Assembly (NCBI GenBank): GCA_030590185.1
Contig: JAUUZB010000282.1
Location: 1 to 6,197, forward strand
Direction: 5' to 3'
From: Deltaproteobacteria bacterium
GTDB taxonomy: Bacteria; Myxococcota; XYA12-FULL-58-9; JAUUZB01
DNA length: 6,197 bases
The position numbers and the translations under genes were made by a program. Positions 1-5,621 of the stretch are shown in pieces. Each line of letters opens with the position of its first letter. The first letter of the stretch is position 1. Below the pieces are notes generated by a model. That model was not told the origin of the DNA and ran no database searches. It worked only from the letters and a program-made list of their open reading frames with translations.

Positions 1-442
1 AGAGGAACTTGCGCACCGTGGCGGCGGCCTGTGCCTTGTCGCTGGCGCCGTCGACGAGGCCCCGGGCCACGGCCTTGATCCCGTCCATCTCGCCGACGGA
101 GATGTAACCGTCGATCTGGGCGATGCCGAGGGCCGCAAAGAACTCGGCGCCGACTCCCAGATCCTCCATGCTGGACATCGCGTCTTCCAGCTCCGAGGCC
201 AGGTCGCCCACGCTGGAGATGGCCGCCCGGTTGCTGGCGGACTTGATCTCACCGGTGTCCATGGCGTCCAGGAGTTTTTCGAGATTCTTGCCGATCTTCT
301 TCATCAACTCCGGAGCGTCGTCGGCCTTGGCCAGATCCTTGAGCACTGCCTTGGACAGGGACTTGGTCTCGTTTTGAGAGATGTGGCCATCTGCCTTGAT
401 GCGCTTGATGGTCGCCTGGGTGTTCTTACCGATGGTGGACAT
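1..442 (-). CDS. Helical protein of unknown function with DGxIS motifs (3' end outside window)
   Basis: I do not recognise this gene. It starts at ATG 442 and stays open for 147 codons to the left edge, so its C-terminus is missing. The start is supported by a strong AAGGAGG site six bases upstream. The protein has no signal peptide or membrane segment, is rich in Ala, Lys, Asp and Glu, and looks almost wholly alpha-helical. Two similar motifs stand out: ADGHISQNE at residues 17-25 and IDGYISVGE at 110-118. Both match positions 5-12 of an EF-hand loop (D-G-x-I-x-x-x-E) but lack acidic residues at positions 1 and 3, so classical calcium binding is doubtful. The same DGxIs..E pattern also occurs in TerB-like helical domains. 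A third, weaker DTGEIKSAS lies at 62-70. It is probably cytoplasmic. It follows the lipoprotein gene on the same strand after 95 bp. The reading frame is solid; the function is unknown. Confidence 0.75.
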   Translation of the reverse strand, partial: MSTIGKNTQATIKRIKADGHISQNETKSLSKAVLKDLAKADDAPELMKKIGKNLEKLLDAMDTGEIKSASNRAAISSVGDLASELEDAMSSMEDLGVGAEFFAALGIAQIDGYISVGEMDGIKAVARGLVDGASDKAQAAATVRKFL

Positions 443-448
443 GGGTTC

Positions 449-455
449 CCTCCTT
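449..455 (-). promoter_or_regulatory. Strong ribosome binding site (AAGGAGG)
   Basis: Read on the minus strand, AAGGAGG sits six bases before ATG 442. It is a near-perfect match to the 16S rRNA 3' end and fixes the start of the helical protein gene, whose frame is otherwise open to the window edge. Confidence 0.75.
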
Positions 456-474
456 GGGCTCGAGAATCTCGCCC
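456..474 (-). promoter_or_regulatory. Inverted repeat directly upstream of the ribosome binding site
   Basis: The core CGAGA-A-TCTCG (461-471) is a perfect inverted repeat, flanked by GGG and CCC with a two-base bulge. In the minus-strand transcript it could fold into a short hairpin ending one base before the AAGGAGG site. There is no following U-run, so it is not an intrinsic terminator. It could be a small operator or a translation-modulating hairpin, or it could be chance in GC-rich DNA. Confidence 0.2.
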
Positions 475-537
475 ACCTTATATGTTGGGGCCATCGTCAC
501 GTGCAATCGGGCAGGGAGATGATCACCTCCGCGTGTC

Positions 538-1512
538 CTACAACGTCGGCGCCTCGATCCACCACAGGCTGGTGCCGGCGCTGTCGTCCGGGTCGTCGGG
601 AAAGGACTCGAAGGCGATCCGCTCGCCATCGGCCGACCAGGAGGGTGCGCCATCGTAGCCGTCCCAGTCGGTGACCTGGATCGAGTCGCCCCCCGCCACC
701 GGGATGACGTAGATGTTCGCCAGCTCCTGATCGCCCTCATTGGAGGAGTAGACGATCCACTCGCCGTCCGGCGAGAAGGAGGCGTCGGTTTTATCGCCCG
801 GCCCGGTGGTCACCGGGTGGGGGTCGCCGCCCGCCTCGTCCATCACCCAGATGTCCCACTGGCCGTCGGTGAAGGTCTGGTAGAGGATCTGGCCGCCGGC
901 GCCGGACCAATTGGGTTGGCGGCAATCCTCCCCAGGGTCTGTGAGGGCCAAATAGTCTCCGCTGCCGTCGATGCGGAACTTCGTGATCACGCCGTTGTCT
1001 TCCTGATCGAGTTGGTGCGACTCGAACAGCGCCCACTCGCCGTCGGGGGAGAAGGTCGGCTCGTAGGCCACCAGCACGCCGCGCGAGGTGATCGCCACCT
1101 CGTCGCCGGGCTGACCGTCCTCATCGATGACGAAGATCTCGTCGTGGGGATCGCGTGACGACGAGAAGATGATTTGGCCGAGCGTCTCGCTCCAGGCCGA
1201 GCCCGGCAGGCTGACGTTACCGCTGCCGTCCGAGACCAGGGCACGGACCGATAGATCCGCGACGTCCATCACGTAGAGGTCCGCCGGCTCCTGGTTATAG
1301 CCTTCGCGAAAACGGGTTAGCAGGATGGCGTCCCCGGCCGGCGACCAGGCAGGGTTTTGCAGGCTGCCGGTGAGGGAGAGCGAGAGCTGCTCGGCGTCGT
1401 CAGCGCGCTCCACCGCGCCGTTGTCAGCTCCGTTGCAGCCGAGTCCAACGGCCATCGCCAGGAGCGCTGCCCGCCAGCCTCCTCCTGCTGCCTTTCTCGT
1501 CCAACTGCCCAT
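538..1512 (-). CDS. PD40/TolB-like beta-propeller lipoprotein
   Basis: This 324-residue secreted protein is probably membrane-anchored. Residues 1-25 form a signal peptide (basic W-T-R-K start, then the hydrophobic stretch AALLAMAVGLG) ending at Cys26. The lipobox V-G-L-G-C is imperfect, so lipidation is likely but not certain. After an acidic linker, six repeats carry the PD40/WD40-like pattern (x-x-W/F-S-P-D-G-x-x-I/L-x-F/Y) at about residues 53, 104, 151, 199, 243 and 289. Most are followed by a strand such as LYVMD, IFVID, IWVMD or IYVIP. Six such blades match the propeller of TolB, but the TolB N-terminal domain is absent and there is no Tol-Pal context, so it should not be named tolB. 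The propeller is very rich in Asp and Glu. The start is supported by GGAG four bases upstream of ATG 1512. It lies 53 bp downstream of the ferredoxin gene. Family placement is firm; the role, perhaps protein or ligand binding at an outer surface, is unknown. Confidence 0.85.
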   Translation of the reverse strand: MGSWTRKAAGGGWRAALLAMAVGLGCNGADNGAVERADDAEQLSLSLTGSLQNPAWSPAGDAILLTRFREGYNQEPADLYVMDVADLSVRALVSDGSGNVSLPGSAWSETLGQIIFSSSRDPHDEIFVIDEDGQPGDEVAITSRGVLVAYEPTFSPDGEWALFESHQLDQEDNGVITKFRIDGSGDYLALTDPGEDCRQPNWSGAGGQILYQTFTDGQWDIWVMDEAGGDPHPVTTGPGDKTDASFSPDGEWIVYSSNEGDQELANIYVIPVAGGDSIQVTDWDGYDGAPSWSADGERIAFESFPDDPDDSAGTSLWWIEAPTL

Positions 1513-1565
1513 GATTCTCCCCCCCCGTTGCGACCTCGTTCAGCGGTGTTCCACCGGCGGATATC

Positions 1566-3044
1566 TCACCCCCACAGTGTAGTCCACAGAGCCAGCACGG
1601 CGCCGAACAAAAGAGCCGACAACACCGTGCCGCTACGCGCCGCAACCCGCACGTCGGCCGGCATCTGCCGGCTCCACCGCAACGCCAACACCGCGATCCA
1701 AACCACCAGGATGAGCGTCGCCCAGCCCACGACCGGCAGTCCCAGCAAGGGCTCCGGTTTGGCGATACGAGCGGCCACGATATTATGAAAGGTAGCCAGA
1801 CCGGTGGGATCCGCGAGCGCCCCGGGCACAAACGGCGCCCAGGAGGAGATCTTCGCCGCCGCCTTTGCCAGGTGCGCCACCGCCACCACCGGGGCGGCGC
1901 CCGTGGCACAGGCCAGGAACAACCATCGCCAGTCCCGGCGATGCCCGAACAGCGCGCCGACCGCGCCGATCAACGCCCACACCCCGAGGGGAAACAGAAC
2001 CAGAAACCAGGCGGCCTCGAGCCAGCCAAAGCTGAACCACGGGAACGCCGCGCCGAGCAGCACGGGCACGGCGTGGAAGTGATGATCGAGCCAATCGAGC
2101 TCACCGACCACCTCGTGGGTCACGAACCCCAAAGCGATCATGACGAACGCCGCCTCAAAGGGTCGCAGCAGCGAGCGTCGTCGCACCGGCGCCGCGGGCT
2201 CGACGATGCCAAAGCCAATGTTCTCGTGGGGACAGACCTTGGCGCACTGTAGGCACAGGACACAGCCGTCGGAGGGCTCGCGGGCGAAGGGTCGGATCAA
2301 GGACGGACAACTGCGCTCATTGAGGCGCTGGCGGTTCGCGGCGCGAACGCAGTCCCGGGTCGTGCAGGTCGCACACACCCGGTCGTCACGATGGGAGAGC
2401 CCGAGGGGCGACAGGCGGCCGTACACCGACAACAACGCCGAGGCCGGGCAAAACGCAACACAGAAGGCGCGCGGATGCCGAAAGAGGAGCCCGGCTGCCA
2501 ACGCCGTGCCGACGAGCACCATCAGCATCACCGCCGTCAAATGCGGAAAGCGATGCAGGTCAAAGCCCGCCACCAGCAATTGCATCAGGCCATAGACCAC
2601 CAGCGTCGCCCAACCAGCGCGCAGGAATTTCCCGAGGCGCGCGCGCCGCCAGCCGAGGGCGCGGGCCATGGCGTCCCCGATCCGGTTGACGAGCTCCAAG
2701 GGGCAGACCGTGCACCACACCCGCCCGAAGAGGATGACCCCCACGATCATGGCTGGCCACCACAAACCCCACACCGCCAGGGTCGCGAGGTTGGTCTTGC
2801 GTAGCAGCTTGAGCTCACTCGGCTCGAGGTCCACCCCATAGCCCCAGCCCACCACCGCCAACAGCACGACCGCGCCGAGGGCCATCACCTGCAAGGCGAG
2901 CGGGAACGCCGCTGGCGCGACCAGGGCGCGCACGACGCGCAGGCGTAGGAGGTCGGCGATCAGTCGACCGGCTGGCTCGGGCGCCGCGGTCTGACCCGCG
3001 TCTATTTGGCCCTTGGGTTTCGGTTTCGGTTTCGGTTGCGGCAT
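1566..3044 (-). CDS. Polytopic membrane protein with NapH/YccM-like [4Fe-4S] clusters
   Basis: This is a 492-residue inner-membrane electron-transfer protein. A PKPKPKPK tail (residues 4-11) precedes hydrophobic spans near 44-66, 86-108, 143-160 and 170-188. Two short motifs follow the NapH/NosR/YccM membrane-ferredoxin pattern: W-C-T-V-C-P (Cys111, Cys114) and F-C-V-A-F-C-P (Cys195, Cys199). Next come two ferredoxin-like cysteine groups: Cys224-x2-Cys227-x4-Cys232 with Cys246-Pro, and the complete CxxCxxCxxxCP at 261-272. About five more membrane spans follow (near 296-314, 341-366, 372-397 and two at the C-terminus), with histidines such as His310 and His391 in or beside them. Such proteins usually pass electrons between the quinone pool and periplasmic or cytoplasmic partners; the partner here is unknown. 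ATG 3044 is chosen because the frame's upstream extension to GTG 3149 has no ribosome site and encodes a regulator scrap. The site before ATG 3044 is itself weak (GAGG, 10 bases away). Confidence 0.85.
   Translation of the reverse strand: MPQPKPKPKPKGQIDAGQTAAPEPAGRLIADLLRLRVVRALVAPAAFPLALQVMALGAVVLLAVVGWGYGVDLEPSELKLLRKTNLATLAVWGLWWPAMIVGVILFGRVWCTVCPLELVNRIGDAMARALGWRRARLGKFLRAGWATLVVYGLMQLLVAGFDLHRFPHLTAVMLMVLVGTALAAGLLFRHPRAFCVAFCPASALLSVYGRLSPLGLSHRDDRVCATCTTRDCVRAANRQRLNERSCPSLIRPFAREPSDGCVLCLQCAKVCPHENIGFGIVEPAAPVRRRSLLRPFEAAFVMIALGFVTHEVVGELDWLDHHFHAVPVLLGAAFPWFSFGWLEAAWFLVLFPLGVWALIGAVGALFGHRRDWRWLFLACATGAAPVVAVAHLAKAAAKISSWAPFVPGALADPTGLATFHNIVAARIAKPEPLLGLPVVGWATLILVVWIAVLALRWSRQMPADVRVAARSGTVLSALLFGAVLALWTTLWG
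3016..3039 (-). repeat. Hexanucleotide repeat encoding the Pro-Lys tail
   Basis: On the plus strand GGTTTC occurs three times in tandem, followed by one imperfect copy (GGTTGC). On the minus strand it encodes the alternating Pro-Lys run at the N-terminus of the membrane ferredoxin. Slippage here would change the tail by two residues per unit without breaking the frame. Confidence 0.8.
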
Positions 3045-3074
3045 GGCGCTACGTCCTCGTCTCGTCCGCCAGAC

Positions 3075-3149
3075 CGGCGGGAGCAGCCCGACCCGAATGG
3101 CGAACTGCACGAGCTTGGATTGATTCCGGATGTCGAGCTTCTCTATCAC
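3075..3149 (-). pseudogene. Remnant of a NarL/FixJ (LuxR-type HTH) response regulator, C-terminal end only
   Basis: About 25 codons read IEKLDIRNQ, then S-K, then LVQFAIRVGLL and P-P. This closely matches the end of the LuxR-type HTH domain in NarL/FixJ response regulators, which typically reads (I/V)MxKLxIxNxxELVxYAIRxGLL. It covers the end of the recognition helix and the last helix of the domain. The receiver domain and the rest of the HTH are missing. The frame meets TAA two codons before GTG 3149, and nothing convincing continues upstream in any frame. It has no ribosome site of its own. It runs in frame, with no stop, into the membrane ferredoxin gene, so gene callers may wrongly extend that gene to 3149. 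I infer a regulator gene truncated by deletion or insertion near 3150. The match is from recall of the family, not a search. Confidence 0.65.
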
Positions 3150-3198
3150 AGATTAACATCGCTGGTGGGGCTACGCCTGGGCCAGCGTTGTCACTCTT

Positions 3199-3203
3199 GG
3201 AGG
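3199..3203 (+). promoter_or_regulatory. Ribosome binding site deciding the GTG start at 3208
   Basis: GGAGG lies four bases before GTG 3208. The alternative ATG at 3262, which would give a shorter and more typical signal peptide, has no purine-rich site upstream. This favours the GTG start, although the four-base spacing is slightly tight. Confidence 0.55.
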
Positions 3204-3207
3204 ACTC

Positions 3208-4170
3208 GTGTATCAACCACGCCACGATCGGAAGCCGCGCCGCTCCGGCCTCGGCCTTGCCATGAAGAACATAGCGATTACGTTCCTGTTTGGTCTTGCC
3301 ATCTTCAACGGTTGCAGGTGCGATGCACCAGAGGCCACAGTTCCCGCGTTGGCCACTGAGCCTCTCCTCATAGGTCTGATCCCGGAAACCAACATCTTCG
3401 AGCAAATGGCCCGGTATGAACCTGTTGCTGCGTACTTGTCGGCTCGGACCGACGCACAGATTCAGCTCAAGGTGTTGACCAAATACGGTAGCGTGGTTGA
3501 GAACTTCGAGTCCCTCGGTTTGGATGGGGCATTCTTTGGTAGTTTCGGTTTCGTCCTGGCCCGCCGAAAACTCGGTGTCGAGCCCGTCGCGCGGCCCGAG
3601 GCGATCAAGGGGGGATCAACCTATCACGGCGTGCTCTTTGTCCGCAGTGACAGTGGGATCAACACACTCGCCGACATGAAGGCCAAACGTTTCGCATTCG
3701 TGGCAAAGGAGACGACGGCCGGGTATCTCTTCCCGTTGAGATTCTTCAGGGAGTTTGGGCTCGGTCGGTTGGACCAGTATTTCAGCGAGGTCTACTTCGC
3801 GGGCACGCACAGCGCTGCCATCCGTGACGTGCTCAACGGTCAGGCAGACATAGGCGCGGCCAAGAGCACCGTCTTTGCTCGTCTCGCCGAGCAAGAGCCG
3901 AGGGTCCTGCGAGAGTTGACGATCCTCGCGAAGTCGCCGGCCGTGCCGGAAAACGCCCTCGCCCTCGGTCGGGACGTCGACCCGACATTGCGCAAACAGC
4001 TGCGCGAGGCCCTCCTCGGCATGGACGCAGACCCCGCCGGCAAGCGCATCCTCCACGAGTTTGGTGCCAGACGGTTCGTTGAAACCAGGGTGAACGACTA
4101 CCAGGTGGTCGAGGACTACCTCGCAGGCATCGAGCTCGAGGCACTCCAGAGCCCGAAGGAAGGTCAATGA
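3208..4170 (+). CDS. PhnD/SsuA/transferrin-family periplasmic binding lipoprotein
   Basis: This 320-residue solute-binding protein is exported and probably lipid-anchored. From GTG 3208, a basic stretch (residues 1-20) leads to a hydrophobic core and Cys36 (I-F-N-G-C). Residues 53-78 carry the family's opening strand, L-L-I-G-L-I-P-E, and the R-Y-E-P-V-A-A-Y-L helix. Residues 93-118 match the Y-x-x-V-x-x-x..D-x-A-F-F-G-x-F segment, and 139-173 the V-R-S-D-S-G-I-N-T-L-A-D-M-K loop. T-T-A-G-Y at 169-173 stands where PhnD has S-T-S-G, which contacts phosphonate. G-T-H at 199-201 fits the PhnD ligand histidine. The ligand could be an oxyanion or another small molecule. No ABC permease or ATPase follows. 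Instead, its last four bases overlap the kinase gene (ATGA), so I infer that it is the ligand-sensing part of a signalling system, as TorT is for TorS. If translation starts at ATG 3262, the protein is 302 residues with Cys18. Confidence 0.88.
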   Translation: MYQPRHDRKPRRSGLGLAMKNIAITFLFGLAIFNGCRCDAPEATVPALATEPLLIGLIPETNIFEQMARYEPVAAYLSARTDAQIQLKVLTKYGSVVENFESLGLDGAFFGSFGFVLARRKLGVEPVARPEAIKGGSTYHGVLFVRSDSGINTLADMKAKRFAFVAKETTAGYLFPLRFFREFGLGRLDQYFSEVYFAGTHSAAIRDVLNGQADIGAAKSTVFARLAEQEPRVLRELTILAKSPAVPENALALGRDVDPTLRKQLREALLGMDADPAGKRILHEFGARRFVETRVNDYQVVEDYLAGIELEALQSPKEGQ

Positions 4171-5621
4171 AGAGGAAGATCCTCGTTGGCCTGGTCTGCG
4201 TCTCCGTCGGCTTCGTGCTGCTTGGCGTCTACCTCGTCTTCACCATTGAACAGGCGACCACTACTCTCAACAACCTCGTCGAGCTGCACCGGGTCGAGAT
4301 ACTCAGAAAGCAGCTGCTCGTCCAGATACGGGAGGTACAGGGCGACCTAACGACCAAGGATACGCCATACGCTCGAACCGCTGACATGGTCGTGGCCCGC
4401 GCCATCGAGATGCACAAGATGGGCGCGCGGTGTCGTGATTGCCATCACACGCCTGAGGTGAACCTGCGGCTGGACGATATGGCAGCCCAGATGGAGGCCT
4501 ACAAGGCCTCCTTGAGCCGGGTGTTAACCACCGTGGCCGGCGAAGAGCGGTTGCAGGCTCAGATGGACGCGGCCTTCCGTAGCGGGGAGGTGCTCATCGC
4601 CAAGGTCGACAATATCGTGGCTCTCACCAGCGCCAACCTCAGAAGACACACGGAGGCGGTGTTGAGTAGGATCGCGGTCACCAAGAACATCCTCATCTTG
4701 CTCATCGCCGTTGGCCCCCTGGTGACCACGCTGGCCTTCTTCTTGCTCTTTCGGCAAGCGACCACGCCCGTACAAACACTCCTCGATGCCACACGTCGGC
4801 TCAAGGCCGGAGAGCTGGATTATCGCGTTGGGGAGATGAAGGACGAGTTCGGTGAGTTGGCAGCGGCGTTCAACGAGATGGCCGCCTCGCTCAACGATCA
4901 GATGTTGAAGATGCAACGGACCGACCAACTAGCGGTGGCCGGAGAGCTCGCCGCGGGTTTGGCCCACGAGATCAAGAACCCACTCGCGGGCATCAAAGCG
5001 GGGTTGACCATCATTCAAGAGGAGTCCTCCATTCTCGAGGAGGAAGACGACATCGTCCCGAGGGTTGTCGATGAAGTCACGCGTCTCGAAGCTCTCATGA
5101 AGAGTTTCTTGAATTTTGCCAAGCCTCCCCAGCCCCAGTGGACTGCGGTCGATGTCAACGGGTTGGTAGGAGCAGCCCTCGGCCTTCACCTGCGACAACA
5201 TCTCAGTGGGGCCGGGAAAGATGCGGATATCCACATCGTTGAGGATTTCGACGAGGGCGTTCCTGAGATAGAGGCCGATCCGGTGCAGCTGCGGCAGGTG
5301 CTCCTCAACCTCTGCCTCAACGCCATCGACGCCATGGGACGCAAAGGAACGGTCTTCCTAGAAACGAGATTTGAGCCCGAGTCGCATACCGTTCAGATCA
5401 GAGTTAGGGATACGGGCCCCGGCCTAGACGCCGCCACCCGAGAGAGAATCTTTGAACCCTTCTTCACTACCAAATCAAAAGGCACCGGCCTGGGCCTGGC
5501 GATCTGCAGGATGACGATCGAGAAGCAAGGCGGCACGATAAGTGCGCACAATCACCCCGAAGGGGGGGCCGTCTTCCAGATCGACCTGCCCGTCCGCATG
5601 ACGGAGGAATCGCCGACATGA
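4167..5621 (+). CDS. Membrane sensor histidine kinase with periplasmic CXXCH haem-c motif
   Basis: This 484-residue kinase has the order TM1 (5-27), periplasmic domain (28-173), TM2 (174-196), HAMP (about 196-249), HisKA and HATPase_c. The phosphoacceptor is His267 in H-E-I-K-N-P. The ATP-binding lid and boxes are N381..N385-A-I-D-A-M, D415-T-G-P-G-L and F-F-T-T-K..G-T-G-L-G-L at 432-444. The periplasmic domain is mostly helical and contains Cys89-Arg-Asp-Cys92-His93, the covalent c-type haem attachment motif, with His94 adjacent. Topology puts it outside the cytoplasm, as haem c requires. Met82, His83 and Met85 are nearby candidates for a second axial ligand. The kinase may therefore sense redox state, a gas, or a haem-borne signal, along with input from the PhnD-like protein. 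It shares ATGA overlaps with both neighbours, so the three proteins are translationally coupled. The kinase assignment is firm; haem binding is inferred from the motif. Confidence 0.93.
   Translation: MKRKILVGLVCVSVGFVLLGVYLVFTIEQATTTLNNLVELHRVEILRKQLLVQIREVQGDLTTKDTPYARTADMVVARAIEMHKMGARCRDCHHTPEVNLRLDDMAAQMEAYKASLSRVLTTVAGEERLQAQMDAAFRSGEVLIAKVDNIVALTSANLRRHTEAVLSRIAVTKNILILLIAVGPLVTTLAFFLLFRQATTPVQTLLDATRRLKAGELDYRVGEMKDEFGELAAAFNEMAASLNDQMLKMQRTDQLAVAGELAAGLAHEIKNPLAGIKAGLTIIQEESSILEEEDDIVPRVVDEVTRLEALMKSFLNFAKPPQPQWTAVDVNGLVGAALGLHLRQHLSGAGKDADIHIVEDFDEGVPEIEADPVQLRQVLLNLCLNAIDAMGRKGTVFLETRFEPESHTVQIRVRDTGPGLDAATRERIFEPFFTTKSKGTGLGLAICRMTIEKQGGTISAHNHPEGGAVFQIDLPVRMTEESPT

Larger units (their letters stand above)
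3045..3207. other. Divergent intergenic region
   Basis: These 163 bp separate the minus-strand ferredoxin gene from the plus-strand operon and must hold any promoters for both. The ferredoxin-proximal half is the regulator remnant. For the plus operon, a weak sigma-70-like pair can be drawn (TTGATT 3120-3125, TATCAC 3144-3149, spacer 18), but each box matches only four of six consensus bases, so it is not called as a promoter. No convincing sigma-54 site, strong palindrome or terminator was found. Confidence 0.6.

Noticed and set aside
515..530. Near-palindrome GGAGATGATCACCTCC as an operator
   Set aside because: Seven of eight pairs match, but the symmetry follows largely from the GATC core and the SD-like GGAGG; no second copy was seen in the window.
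1544..1556. Hairpin CGGTG-TTC-CACCG between the ferredoxin and lipoprotein genes
   Set aside because: The stem is only five base pairs and no T-run follows on either strand, so it is not a supported terminator.
1424..1909. Long open frames in shadow of the ferredoxin and lipoprotein genes, on both strands
   Set aside because: They are rich in Arg, Pro and Ala in low-complexity runs, have no recognisable domains, and overlap well-supported genes, as expected in GC-rich DNA.
3045..3149. Extension of the ferredoxin protein to GTG 3149 (527 residues)
   Set aside because: There is no ribosome binding site before GTG 3149, and the added residues match a regulator HTH tail followed by a basic linker rather than ferredoxin-family sequence. 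ATG 3044 is preferred.
3178..3195. Possible sigma-54 promoter (TGGGCC ... TTGTC) before the plus-strand operon
   Set aside because: The GG is followed ten bases later by TC rather than the near-invariant GC, so the essential -12 element is missing.
3616..4167. 183-codon minus-strand open frame opposite the PhnD-like gene
   Set aside because: It lies wholly antisense to a gene with clear family motifs and shows no domain features of its own.
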